The position numbers and the translations under genes are program-made. The notes under the pieces are model-generated. The model had not been told where the DNA came from and ran no database searches. It saw only the letters and a list, made by a program, of their open reading frames with translations. From NCBI GenBank assembly GCA_958009055.1, contig OY253653.1, positions 310,001-374,000 of the forward strand: a stretch of 64,000 nucleotides of DNA. Reading direction: 5' to 3'. The stretch comes from Choricystis sp. odSpoLacu1. Lineage: Eukaryota > Chlorophyta > Trebouxiophyceae. Positions 21,192 to 32,877 of this stretch are shown in pieces; the first letter of the stretch is position 1; the number at the start of each line of letters is the position of its first letter.

Positions 21192-21635
21192 ATGGACGAA
21201 ATCACCGAGTGGGTGCGAGAAAACCTGCAGCCAGTCGCGCCCACCCTCTCGGGCGCGCTGGCTGCCGCCGGTGCAGCTGAGTTTGCAGACTCTCTCCTTA
21301 CAGCATCTGTGCGGGCGCCTCCCCAGTTCTACGCCCCGGGCGCAGTCGCCCTCCTCACCCTCCTCGCCCTCCAGCTCGTCCCCCGCCACGCCCTGGCCGA
21401 CCTGGACGCCGCCTACGACCCTGCGGGCGCCACACGAGCCCGCGTGTGGCTGTTCCTGTGTTTTGTGGCATCGTTCACCAGCGTCGCTGCAGGCGTGAGC
21501 GTAGTCGCGAGCGCACCGCCCGAGCTGGCGCACGTCGGAGGCGCAGCCCTGGCTCAGGCGGGGCTGACACTGGCAGCGGGGCTTCTGTTGTGGGGTTTCA
21601 GGACGCAGGGCGATGATTTTGGGTTCATGTACTGA
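21192..21635 (+). CDS. TMEM50/VPS68 (UPF0220) family membrane protein
   Basis: Single-exon 147-aa protein. It shows hydrophobic segments at about residues 15-35, 43-60, 77-100 and 112-130, the four-helix layout of UPF0220. The sequence FYAPGAVALLTLLALQLVP, the RARVWLFLCFVASF segment and the end GLLLWGFRTQ resemble TMEM50A/B and yeast Vps68, small endomembrane proteins linked to vacuolar/endosomal sorting. Length agrees with the family (about 150-185 aa). The start follows an A7 stretch. Function is family-based only. Confidence 0.75.
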   Translation: MDEITEWVRENLQPVAPTLSGALAAAGAAEFADSLLTASVRAPPQFYAPGAVALLTLLALQLVPRHALADLDAAYDPAGATRARVWLFLCFVASFTSVAAGVSVVASAPPELAHVGGAALAQAGLTLAAGLLLWGFRTQGDDFGFMY

Positions 21636-21690
21636 AACCCGTTTTTTTTCGCGTTTTCAACCTCGTCTCTCTCTCTGCCTCTCCCTCTCA

Positions 21691-23874
21691 TCAACGCCCC
21701 CCCTTCTTCTTGGCTTTGGCCCCCGCCGGCCGCCCCATGGCAGCCGGTGGGGACGCCCCACCAGGGGCTCCCCCCTTGGACGCGTCCAGCGCGTCATCCA
21801 CGCGCCCCGCGCCTTGAGCCCCCGTCAGCGGCGCCTTCCCCCGCCCCCCCCGCCTCTTTTTGGGGCGGTACCCCGCCCTCTGCCACTTGGGGGTCCAGCG
21901 TTCAGGGTCGGGGGGGGGACCGGGGTTGGTGGCATCGAAACCAGCTGGGTAGCGCGGACGCCGCTTGCGCGGGGGCGGCGCGGCGGCGGGGGCGGAGCCC
22001 GCGGCGGCGGCGGCAGTGCGTCCACCCGCCGCGCGGGCGCGCTTGGCGGCGGCCGCGCCCACGGGGGCGGCTTCCAGTCTGTCAACTTCGTCGGGCGGGG
22101 GTACGGGCAGGGGGGGCAGATCAGCAGCCAGCGCCGCGGCGTCGCCCGCCGCGCCGCCCGCCGCGGCGGCCGCGGCCAGCCGCGCCAGCAGCCCGCTGGC
22201 GGCCGCAGCTTCTGGGTCAGCCGCCTTTAGGTCGCGGTAGGCGGCGCGCGCGGCGTCGCCGTCGCCGGCGGCCAGGGCCAGGTCGGCGCGGCGGGCGAGG
22301 AGCCAGGCGCGGGCGGTGGTGGTTGCGCCGCCGCCGCGCGCGGGCGGCGGCAGGGACGCCAGCGCAGCATCGACCGCGGCTCTGGCACCAGCCAGGTCGC
22401 CCGCCGCCTGCATCAGCGCTATGCGGGTGGCCACGACGGCGGGGGAGGCGGTGGCGCCGGCGGAGGCGGCAAAGCGGTCTAAAGCTGAGAGAGCTGCAGA
22501 CGGCGCGCCCGCCACGACATGCAGTTGGGCCGCCTCCAGCGCGGCGTCAGGGTCGGGGACGGCGTCCAGGGCAGCGGCGGCAGCGGCCGCCGTGTCCTTG
22601 GCGCCAGGCTTGACACTGGCGGCGGCTGCCAGGCGCGCAGCGCGGGGGGCGCCCGGGAAGCGCGCGGCAAGTTCAGAAACAGCCGCTGCACCCGCCGGCC
22701 CCCGCCACGCCCCCAGCAGCAGGGTCGCCCGGTTGGCCAGCAGGGGCAGGGCGGCGTCCCCCCCGAAGCGGGGTTCGAGGGAGGGGGCGAGGCGGGCGGC
22801 GGCGCCCTTGTCGATTGTGGCGTCAAGCGTGTGCACCGCGGCCGCGGCCGCGCGCCGCGCGCCGCCCGCGGGCGCCGCCGCCACCGCCAGGGCGGCGGCG
22901 GAGTGCAGGGCGGCTGCGCGGGCGGCGACGTCCAGGACGCCGGCGTCCAGTTCTGTGCGCAGGGCGGCGAGTGCGTCGGTCGCGGCGCCGAAGCCGCCGC
23001 GCCGCGCCGACGCGACGGCGGCCAGCACACGCGCGGCGGCAGAATCCCCGGGCCCCGCACTGCCATCATCCTCGCCCTCCGCCGCCAGGCTCACGGCGGC
23101 TGCGACCGCGTCCTCGATGGCGGCGGGGGTGGCGGTGGGGTCGGCCAGGGCGGCGGTGGCAAGGTTGAACGCGGGCTCAAACGCGTCGACCGGCGTGCCA
23201 CAACCCGCCCTCGCGGCAGCTGCAGCAGCGTCGCCCGCTTTGCCAGCGGACACGTAGGCGGCCACCACGTTGGCGGCCAGCGAGGCGGCCGCGTCCGAGC
23301 CGCGGGGAGGGGCAGGGGTGGAGGACAAAAGAGCGTCGTACTCTCTGACTGCGTCGCCATACCGCCCCCCCTTGTACGCCAGCTGGGCGGCCAGGTGGCG
23401 CCCCGCGGCCGAGGATGCGGTGGCGGCGTCCAGCTGGGCGAGCGCGGCAGCCGCGTCTTCCAGGCGGCCAGCAGCATAGAGGGCGTGGGCGCGCGCAAAC
23501 GGGGACGCGTCCGCGCCGGCCGGCAGCGCCGCGTACACGGCGGCCGCGTCGTCGAAGCGGCCGCCATCGTGGGCGAGCCAGGCTTTGACGAGCAGGGCGT
23601 CGACGTCGCCGGGGGCGAGCTTGAGGACTGGTGGGTGTGGAGGGGAGGGGGGGGGGGGGGGTCGGAGGTCGATTGGGGATCGCGCGTCGGGCCGCCTCTC
23701 TCTGGCGCGCGTGCCTCCCTCCCTCCCTCTCCACACATCTCCATCCCCAAACAACCAACACTCACTCTCGTCCACGACTCTGTTGGCGCGCTTGGAGGCG
23801 TCCTCTGCCAGGGCGGCCTGCAGCCGCGCGAACGCGGCGCCGACAGCGTCGCCAGCGACGGCGGCACCCGACAT
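21691..23874 (-). CDS. SRP72: Signal recognition particle subunit SRP72
   Basis: Exons 23874-23766 and 23627-21691 on the minus strand, about 681 aa (human 671). SRP72 is the TPR-rich scaffold that binds SRP RNA with SRP68. The body is a chain of alpha-helical TPR-like repeats (for example DALLVKAWLAHDGGRFDDAA). The C-terminus has the diagnostic SRP72 RNA-binding region RKRRPRYPAGFDATNPGPP followed by DPERWTPKWQRAGYRPKKRR and a Lys-rich tail. The 138-nt intron is a multiple of three without in-frame stops, so it can be mistaken for coding sequence; the acceptor and the conserved helix across the junction support removal. Confidence 0.92.
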   Translation of the reverse strand: MSGAAVAGDAVGAAFARLQAALAEDASKRANRVVDESECWLFGDGDVWRGREGGTRARERRPDARSPIDLRPPPPPSPPHPPVLKLAPGDVDALLVKAWLAHDGGRFDDAAAVYAALPAGADASPFARAHALYAAGRLEDAAAALAQLDAATASSAAGRHLAAQLAYKGGRYGDAVREYDALLSSTPAPPRGSDAAASLAANVVAAYVSAGKAGDAAAAAARAGCGTPVDAFEPAFNLATAALADPTATPAAIEDAVAAAVSLAAEGEDDGSAGPGDSAAARVLAAVASARRGGFGAATDALAALRTELDAGVLDVAARAAALHSAAALAVAAAPAGGARRAAAAAVHTLDATIDKGAAARLAPSLEPRFGGDAALPLLANRATLLLGAWRGPAGAAAVSELAARFPGAPRAARLAAAASVKPGAKDTAAAAAAALDAVPDPDAALEAAQLHVVAGAPSAALSALDRFAASAGATASPAVVATRIALMQAAGDLAGARAAVDAALASLPPPARGGGATTTARAWLLARRADLALAAGDGDAARAAYRDLKAADPEAAAASGLLARLAAAAAAGGAAGDAAALAADLPPLPVPPPDEVDRLEAAPVGAAAAKRARAAGGRTAAAAAGSAPAAAPPPRKRRPRYPAGFDATNPGPPPDPERWTPKWQRAGYRPKKRRGGRGKAPLTGAQGAGRVDDALDASKGGAPGGASPPAAMGRPAGAKAKKKGGR

Positions 23875-23990
23875 TTGGGGAGGGGAGACGGAAGGAAGGA
23901 AGGCTCTGTGCACTGATTGAATGAAGGAGCAGAGAGTGTGTGGCGCCGGCCAGGCGCAAGAGAGAAACAAAAAGTTGTCAAAAACCTGTG

Positions 23991-24893
23991 TCACAACCCA
24001 CCCGCCACCAGCAAGTCGTCCCGCCCATTAAACCCGTTGCCCAGCCTGGCGATCGGCAGCCCCTCATAATTGCCATCCGCCCACGCGACACACCGATCCG
24101 CCACCGCGCGCCACAGCGGGCGGCCGTCAAAGAAGGGCATGGACGCGTATTCATCCAAATCCATCCAGGCCGCCTCCTCGATCTCGTCGGCCTGCAGCTT
24201 GAGCGTGGCATCGACTGCGGCTGCCTCGTCCACGGGTTTCAGCTCCACACAAAAAAAGATGTCTGATTTGGCGGCCACGCCAAACCCGTGTGCCTGCCTT
24301 AGTGCCAGCACCGCCACCGGTGTCGCCACCACGCCCGTCTCTTCCTCCACTTCGCGGGCAGCGGCGGTGGTGACGTCTTCCCCACAGTCGACGAGCCCTG
24401 TGGGCATCTTCCAGATGCCGGTGCCGCGCAGAGGGCCGAGCGCTTCTTTCACCACCAACACCTGCCGCTTCGCATTCACCACGAACGCGCCCACCCCTAC
24501 CTGGTGGCTGGCGTTGGCGGTCAGCTTGGACGGCGTGTCTGTCAGCCATCGTGTGAGCATCACATAGTCTGGCTCAGCGTGGTGGGGCGTGAAACCACAC
24601 GCAACAGCGGCCGGAAACAACCCAGCAGCCGCCGTCGGCAGCTTGAGCCACACACCCTTGCGCCCGTTTGCCGCCCAGTGAGTGCAGGAGGCTGTGAGGC
24701 GGGCCTGGAAGGAGGCAGGGTCGTCGAGAGGGAGGGCGGACGGATCAATTTTGACGCCGTGGTATGCATCGCCGTCGCTGGGCAGCAGGATGGCCAGGTC
24801 GGCGGACGAGGAGGCAGCGTTGGATGCCATGCGCGGGGAGAGGCGAGGGGGGAAGGGGCGGCGGAGGAAGCGGGCGGCAAATGCTGTTCGCAT
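23991..24893 (-). CDS. Nudix hydrolase, plant NUDT2/6/7/8 (NUDT6-like) type
   Basis: Single exon, 300 aa from ATG 24893 (an in-frame ATG at 25001 would add 36 residues). The start MRTAFAARFLRRPFPPRL is a likely mitochondrial or plastid presequence. The N-terminal domain has GRKGVWLKLP and HHAEPDYVMLTRWL, shared by the ADP-ribose/NADH Nudix group of plants and animal NUDT6. ASHQVGVGAFVVN leads into the Nudix box G-x5-E-x7-REVEEETG (from GLVDCGEDV), which is complete, so Mg-dependent hydrolase activity is expected. The exact nucleoside-diphosphate substrate cannot be read from sequence. Confidence 0.88.
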   Translation of the reverse strand: MRTAFAARFLRRPFPPRLSPRMASNAASSSADLAILLPSDGDAYHGVKIDPSALPLDDPASFQARLTASCTHWAANGRKGVWLKLPTAAAGLFPAAVACGFTPHHAEPDYVMLTRWLTDTPSKLTANASHQVGVGAFVVNAKRQVLVVKEALGPLRGTGIWKMPTGLVDCGEDVTTAAAREVEEETGVVATPVAVLALRQAHGFGVAAKSDIFFCVELKPVDEAAAVDATLKLQADEIEEAAWMDLDEYASMPFFDGRPLWRAVADRCVAWADGNYEGLPIARLGNGFNGRDDLLVAGGL

Positions 24894-25072
24894 CTCGGCT
24901 TGACGCGAAGTGGTCGCGTGTCGCAGCCTCTTTCGAGGCTGCGCTGTTCGCCCGCACGCAGGCCCCGTCCCGCACACACATAAACACACAGTGGGAATCA
25001 AAGAGAGTGCGTCCAGAGCGTTACAACAAGAAATGAAAAGAAAAACAGACCCCCTCCTCCTCCATCAATCAT

Positions 25073-25864
25073 TCACTCGGGCCCAAACCGCGCCAACGCC
25101 CGCAGCTCGTGCTCCCCCAGCGCCGCGTTGGCCGGGTCAGCCTTCAAGCTCGCCGTCCGCACCGCCACCCGCTTGGCCGCCCGGGCGCGGGGCCCCGCGC
25201 CGTCGAGGCGGAGGGCCCAGTTGATGGCGCGCGCACCCGTGCGCGCCGCAGGGGCGATGAACGGCACCGCGATGAACACGCCGGCGAGCATGGACAGGGC
25301 GGCCAGGGCTTTCAGGGCGGACCGCGCGCGCGCCCCCAGGGACGCAAAGGCGGAGGCGAGGGCGGCTTTGGGGTCGAACGCGGCGGGGGGCGGGGGCGCG
25401 TCGCGTTTTCTGGCGCCGGGGACGGTGGGGCCGTCGCCATCGTACATGGAGAGGGGGTCGCCCTTGTCCTTGAACATGTTTTGGAGCTGGGCGCGGGCGT
25501 CGTCCTGTTGTGCGTGGGTGTGGGAGGGGGTGAGAGGCGTGCGAAGGAAAAACGATAGCGCAGCCGTCCTAGCCAAAAAACAGCGTGCACCGCCCTCTCT
25601 TCCCCGCGCATTCCGACCACGCATTCACACACACACTACACACACACACTACACACACACACTACACACACACACCTCCTTCTTCTTGTTGCGGAACGGG
25701 TTGTTGAACGGCAGGCCGGGCAGGCCGCCGTCGGAGTCGGGCGGCGGCGCGGCGCACGCGGGGGGCGGCGCGCGGCGTGGCGTGGCCACCCGCCGGGGCG
25801 CCCGAGCCGGCAGCACGGTCGGGCGAGGCCGACCGGCGACGGAGGGGCGGCAATGCGGCAGCAT
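25073..25864 (-). CDS. Predicted plastid membrane protein, unknown
   Basis: Exons 25864-25676 and 25504-25073, phase 0, about 206 aa. The N-terminus is basic, Pro/Ala/Arg-rich and lacks acidic residues for ~45 residues, like a chloroplast transit peptide. The mature part begins with GLPGLPFNNPFRNKKKE, continues with QNMFKDKGDPLSMYDGDGP, and has one hydrophobic segment ALSMLAGVFIAVPFIAPAA before a basic tail. I do not recognise the family. Its intron contains a 13-nt TACACACACACAC-type repeat directly after the donor. The start codon is only 71 bp from that of the divergent Nudix gene. Confidence 0.6.
25631..25675. repeat. 13-bp period CA-rich tandem repeat in intron
   Basis: CTA interruptions recur every 13 bp (T at 25637, 25650, 25663) in an otherwise CA-repeated tract. 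On the gene's strand it forms a GT-rich donor region. Confidence 0.9.
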
Positions 25865-25935
25865 TGGAGGCGTGCGGGGGCCGAAAAAGACAGAAGTGGA
25901 GAGGACACCGCTCAACCCTCCACAACTCCGCCTCG
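25865..25935. promoter_or_regulatory. Very short divergent promoter, plastid protein / Nudix
   Basis: Only 71 bp separate the two chosen ATGs, so both 5' UTRs and core promoters must fit or overlap here, unless the real starts lie further inside. Confidence 0.45.
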
Positions 25936-26997
25936 ATGCGTTTGCTGGCCGGCCGCGCTCCGCATTTGCGAGTGGCAGCAGCAGCCAGGATGGCCCACCC
26001 AGCCAGCCCCCACCCATCCTCCACCCGGGTGCCGCGCGGCGCCCCCCATCCCACCCCCGCCGACGCGCTGCGCTGGGTCGCCGCGAGCAACGCGCCGTCC
26101 GTCGACCTGGCCCCCTTCCTGCCGTGGCGGGTGGGCGGCACGGATGTCGGCCTGATCCACCCGGCCTTGTTGCCTGAGTTGGCCAAGTTTGGGGACGTGT
26201 TTTTGACAGAAACCGCGACGTCCGCCGACCCACACATCGCGCTGGCCCCCTCCCTCACCACGCCAGCCGCCCGCACGGCCGCCCTGGCCCGCGTGGCACA
26301 GGCTCTGCGTGATGCAGGCATCGTGACCGGGTGGCGGGATGAAGCCTACCCCGTGAGCTCTGCGTTTGGCACGCCCCCCCTGTGCACAGTCGAGCGCGCT
26401 GCAGCCCCCCTGCTGGGCGTGCGCGCGTACGGTGTGCACGTGAACGGGTACGTGGTGGTTGATAATGATGTGGCAGACAAAACATCCCTGCAGCCGCCCC
26501 CTGCATCCATGCGGCTGTGGGTCGCCACCCGGTCTCTGTCCAAACCCACGTGGCCGGGCCGCCTCGACCACATCGTGGCGGGCGGCCAACCCGACGGCCT
26601 CTCCCCCGCCGACAACGTCGTCAAAGAGTGTGGCGAGGAGGCGGGCGTGCCGGCTGACGTGGCACGGGCGTGTGCGAGGGCGGCAGGGGCGGTGTCTTAT
26701 GCATCGATCCTCCCCGCCACTGGCGCCACGCCGCCCTGCGTCAAGCGAGACGTTCTCTTTGTGTATGATCTTAGGCTGCCCCTTGACTTTGTGCCCGTGC
26801 CCTCCGATGGAGAAGTGGCCGGCTTTGAGCTGCTGCCGCTGGACGACGTGGCGGCGCTGGTGGCACACACACGAGAGTTTAAAGACAACTGCAACCTGGT
26901 CATCGCCGATTTTTTTATCAGGCATGGGTACTGGACGCCCGAGGATGATGGCTACCTGGCGTTGGTGGATGGTGTGAGGCGTGGAGCCTTAGTGTAA
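25936..26997 (+). CDS. Nudix hydrolase, thiamine-diphosphatase type (NUDT20/24, YJR142W)
   Basis: Single exon; 353 aa from ATG 25936, where MRLLAGRAPHLRVAAAARMA looks like an organellar presequence (the frame is open upstream). The N-terminal DUF4743-like domain leads to AYGVHVNGYVV, LWVATRS and PTWPGRLDHIVAGGQPDG, then KECGEEAGV, the modified Nudix box of this family. Arabidopsis NUDT20/24 and yeast YJR142W hydrolyse damaged (oxo/oxy) thiamine diphosphates; I infer the same housecleaning role. It ends 31 bp before the TGS1 start codon, an unusually tight tandem arrangement. Confidence 0.85.
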   Translation: MRLLAGRAPHLRVAAAARMAHPASPHPSSTRVPRGAPHPTPADALRWVAASNAPSVDLAPFLPWRVGGTDVGLIHPALLPELAKFGDVFLTETATSADPHIALAPSLTTPAARTAALARVAQALRDAGIVTGWRDEAYPVSSAFGTPPLCTVERAAAPLLGVRAYGVHVNGYVVVDNDVADKTSLQPPPASMRLWVATRSLSKPTWPGRLDHIVAGGQPDGLSPADNVVKECGEEAGVPADVARACARAAGAVSYASILPATGATPPCVKRDVLFVYDLRLPLDFVPVPSDGEVAGFELLPLDDVAALVAHTREFKDNCNLVIADFFIRHGYWTPEDDGYLALVDGVRRGALV

Positions 26998-27028
26998 ACC
27001 GAGTTTTCGTGAAAATCTGCCGACACAA

Positions 27029-28219
27029 ATGTCGGAAACCGAAAAAGCCGACGGCCCCGCCGACGGCCGCCACCTCGTCTCTGCGGCTGACATCCCTCCA
27101 GATGATGACCGCGTGTTCATAGTGGCGAGCGGCACAGCTCTGCTGACGAGCGTGTACCTGGACGACCCGCCACGGCCGCCGAGGACGGGCGGGCGGCACC
27201 GCGACGACGCACCCCACCACCACAACGGCAGCCCTGCTTCGGCGTCGTCCAGCGATGGCGATGACGATGGAGAAGACAGCGACGCAGCGGCGCTGCGTGC
27301 GTCGGGGCTGCCGACTTCATTCACTGGCGGGGGCGGCGTTCCGCGGAGGCGACGGTCGAAACGGGAAGGAATGGACGAGCCGGCCCCGGAGCCGAGCGAG
27401 ATCGTGAAACCAGCTCTGAATAGTGACGCTGATGACGACGACAACGACGGCAACGCTGGCCAAGACAACGGCGGCGACGCTGCCCACGCTCCACCCTCCT
27501 TCCCACCCTCGCACTCGCCCCCGCGCGCCCCCGCCGCCCGCAAATACTGGCACCACCGCCACGCCCTATGGTCTGCTTACAGCTCCGGTATCGTCATGGA
27601 CGATGTCGGCTGGTTCTCTGCGACGCCTGAGGCTCTCGCCCGCCACCACGCCGCGCGCTGCGCCGTCTCCCCCGGCCTCATCGTGGACGCCTTTGCCGGG
27701 TGCGGCGGCAATGCAGTCCGGTTTGCGGAGCGGGAGGGCGTGACCGTGATTGCGGTGGAGCTGGATGGCGGCCGCGCGAGGGCGACACAGATCAACACCC
27801 GAGTTGTGGCAGCCGCGTCGGGCCCAGCCTCCCCCTCCCACCGCGCCCCCACCCGCCTGGACTGCGTGGCCGCCGACTTTTTAGCCGCCGCCCCCCGCCT
27901 GTCAGCTGACGCCGTGTTTCTGTCGCCGCCGTGGGGAGGGCCCAGCTACAAGGCGGGGGGGGAAACCATACCCTGTGACTTGGAGCCCGACGTCGGCGGA
28001 TGCGGCGTCGGGCTGACCGCCCTCGTGGCGGCCGCCGCGGCTGCACATGCGCCTGGAGCCCCGCTGCGGGTGGCTGCCTTCCTGCCACGCACCGCACGCC
28101 TTGACCAGTGCGCCGCAGCCGTCCCTCCAGGGTCGGCCGTCGAAATCGAGCGCGCAGTCGTGGGGGGTCGCGTCAAGGGAGTGACGGTGTACTATGGTGT
28201 GGGGGCGCGGCGGGTGTGA
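27029..28219 (+). CDS. TGS1: Trimethylguanosine synthase (cap hypermethylase)
   Basis: Single exon, 396 aa. The first ~165 residues are acidic and disordered (runs of Asp). The methyltransferase domain begins with KYWHHRHALWSAYSSGI and WFSATPEALA, then the SAM-binding motif VDAFAGCGGNAVRFA, AVELD and the catalytic SPPWGGPSY (299-307), all diagnostic of TGS1. The enzyme converts the m7G cap of snRNAs and snoRNAs to m2,2,7G in the nucleus. The domain is complete. Its ATG follows the preceding gene by 31 bp, so its promoter probably lies within the Nudix 3' end, or the two are co-transcribed. Confidence 0.92.
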   Translation: MSETEKADGPADGRHLVSAADIPPDDDRVFIVASGTALLTSVYLDDPPRPPRTGGRHRDDAPHHHNGSPASASSSDGDDDGEDSDAAALRASGLPTSFTGGGGVPRRRRSKREGMDEPAPEPSEIVKPALNSDADDDDNDGNAGQDNGGDAAHAPPSFPPSHSPPRAPAARKYWHHRHALWSAYSSGIVMDDVGWFSATPEALARHHAARCAVSPGLIVDAFAGCGGNAVRFAEREGVTVIAVELDGGRARATQINTRVVAAASGPASPSHRAPTRLDCVAADFLAAAPRLSADAVFLSPPWGGPSYKAGGETIPCDLEPDVGGCGVGLTALVAAAAAAHAPGAPLRVAAFLPRTARLDQCAAAVPPGSAVEIERAVVGGRVKGVTVYYGVGARRV

Positions 28220-29025
28220 GAGATTGTGTATGTTAGATCGTGTTTTTTTTGTAGACAGAGACGAAAAACTGATTTTTTTATTTTTTGTGCGAGTTTCTTG
28301 TTCTTTTTTTGGTTGCAGGCACCCGCAAAGGCGGCGGCACGCGCGTGGATGTGTGGGGAAAAGGTAAAAAAGCAGCCACCCACCGTGTGGGGGACGAAAA
28401 GGAGGGGTCAAGGGTGGTGCCTGTTGTTTTGTCCGTCTGCGCGGCCGGGCCGTTTTCGCCCGTGTGTGCGCTGGTGGAGGCGACACAGCACGAGTTTTCG
28501 GCGCCCGTCTTTTTTGCTCTTTTTTTCTCGGTCCAGGGGGGGAAAGGGTGGGAGGAGGGGGAAGCGGCGGCAAAACGAAACGTGTCGTTTTGCCGCCAAA
28601 GAAAGGAGGGGTGCGACCACATGGCCATCCCCGAAACATGGAGGGTTGGAGAAGGCGGCTGGTTTCCGCGCTTTCCCTCCCGCGCGCACAGAGTGGCGCG
28701 GTCGGGGGGGGAGGCGGGGGGCAGCACGCGCACGCGGTGTCAGGCGCGCAGGTGTGTTTGGGTTGCCGCCGCAGCCGTCGCGGGGGCCGGGGCGAGCAGC
28801 GCGCCCCGCGACGGGGCGACGGCAGGCAGGGTGCGCGGTGTGGTGGGTGGGTGGGGGGCGCGGTGGAGGGCGCAGGCATGCGCAAGCCCGAGCGAAGGGC
28901 GAAGAAGGGGCGCGTGCACACCGAAAAAACACCACCGAAAGAACGAAAAAAGGAAGATGGGCGCGGTGAACACACACACTCACTCACTCTCTCTCTGATT
29001 TCCTCACAGCACTGCTACTCACATC
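28220..29025. other. Intergenic region TGS1 / PABP without recognisable gene
   Basis: About 800 bp between convergent genes. The left part is T-rich (3' UTR of TGS1); the rest is GC-rich with several open but Arg/Gly/Pro-biased frames on both strands that carry no recognisable domain. I see no RNA gene. Confidence 0.6.
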
Positions 29026-31606
<2,581 letters not shown>

Positions 31607-31790
31607 GGTTTCTGTTTTTTGTCTTTTCTTTTTTTGGGGGGGAAAGGGGAAGGAGCAAAAAAGGGACGTCGCAGTGTGAACGTGGAAAAGACAACCCTCC
31701 GATTTGTTGCCTCCCCGGTTTTTGGCACGCCTCCCCGCGCCTGCGTGTCGCGCACTAGCACCAGGCAGACGACCCTTCCACACACACATC
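31607..31790. promoter_or_regulatory. Divergent promoter region PABP / lipoate ligase-like
   Basis: 184 bp between opposite start codons, with a T-rich patch (31612-31635) next to the PABP start. Confidence 0.4.
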
Positions 31791-32702
31791 ATGCGTCCCA
31801 CCCTGCGCTACGTGCGCACCGCCGCCAGTCTGGACGCGTTCACAATCCTGCGCCTAGACGAAGCCCTGCTGCGCGGCGCAGCCGGGGGCTGGCTGGCGGT
31901 TCACGACGGCGTAAAGGACGCGGCCGTCGTGTTGGGCGTGTCGGGGTGAGAGTGTGGGGAAAAGGGTGGCAGGGAGGGCAACGGTGGGGGGTTGGCCGTC
32001 GACGTCGCTTTAACCACCACCACCACCGCCACCACACAGCAAACCCGCCGACCTCGTCCACGAGCACGCTGCCTCTTCGTCACACACACCACTCATCCGC
32101 CGCTTCTCGGGGGGGGGCACCGTCGTCGTAGACGGCGGCAGCGTGCTCGTCACCTTAGCGGGCGATGAGGCGCACCTCCCCCCAGACGTGGCGGGGCGGG
32201 GGCCGAGGCCGCTCATGGCGTGGACGGCGCGACTGTGGGGGCCCCTGTTTGAGCCGCTGGGGAGGGGGTACAGGCTGGCGGAGCATGGTGCGTGGAAAGA
32301 GGAGAAGGCGAGCAAACAAAACCACCTGCCCTCCCCACCTCCAACCCACATCCACATCCCACCAAACTCATAGACTACGCCCTGGGCGACCGCAAGTTTG
32401 GCGGCAACGCGCAAGCCCTGTCCCGCGGGCGCTGGCTGCACCACACGTCCATGCTCTGGAATTATCATCCAGGTCGAATGGCCCTGCTCAAGCGACCCCC
32501 CCGCGCCCCCGCGTATAGAGAGGGGCGCGATCACACCGAGTTTGTGGTGGGGCTGGAGTCTGTTTTGAGGGATCGGTCGACCCTGATCGAGGGACTGGAG
32601 GCGTGCGTGAAGACGGCAGGGTTTGATTTGGTGCCCACCAGTGTGGAGGAGGCGTTGGCATTGGTGGAGGGGGACCACGACAAGAGCACGGTTTTGGTGT
32701 AG
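31791..32702 (+). CDS. Lipoate-protein ligase A-like protein
   Basis: Three exons 31791-31945, 32040-32287, 32374-32702, giving 243 aa in phase. Motifs of the plant LplA-like branch are clear: ILRLDEALLR, VVLGVSGKPADLVHE, the lipoyl-AMP site IRRFSGGGTVVVD, DYALGDRKFGGNAQ (with the lipoate-contacting Lys) and WLHHTSMLWNY. The family transfers lipoate or octanoate to E2 and H-protein subunits of dehydrogenase complexes. It lacks the C-terminal accessory domain of E. coli LplA, as plant homologues do. No clear targeting peptide is visible. Function is inferred from similarity. Confidence 0.85.
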
Positions 32703-32765
32703 AGAGTGTGTGGGAAAGACTGGAGACGGGAGCTGTAGACAAAAAGACGACAGGTCGACGCAAGA

Positions 32766-32845
32766 AAAAAAAATGAAAAAAAAAGAAGAAAAAAAGAAAA
32801 AAAAAGAAAAGAAAAGAAAAAAGAAAAGAAAAAAAAGAAAAAAAC
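32766..32845. repeat. Polypurine (A/G) tract upstream of acidic protein gene
   Basis: Almost pure A with scattered G for ~80 bp, except one T at about 32774, in an otherwise GC-rich genome, ending about 30 bp before the ATG at 32878. It may be a nucleosome-depleted promoter element or 5' UTR. Confidence 0.85.
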
Positions 32846-32877
32846 AGTTGCGCGTGTTTCGCGCGCCATTTTCCGCG

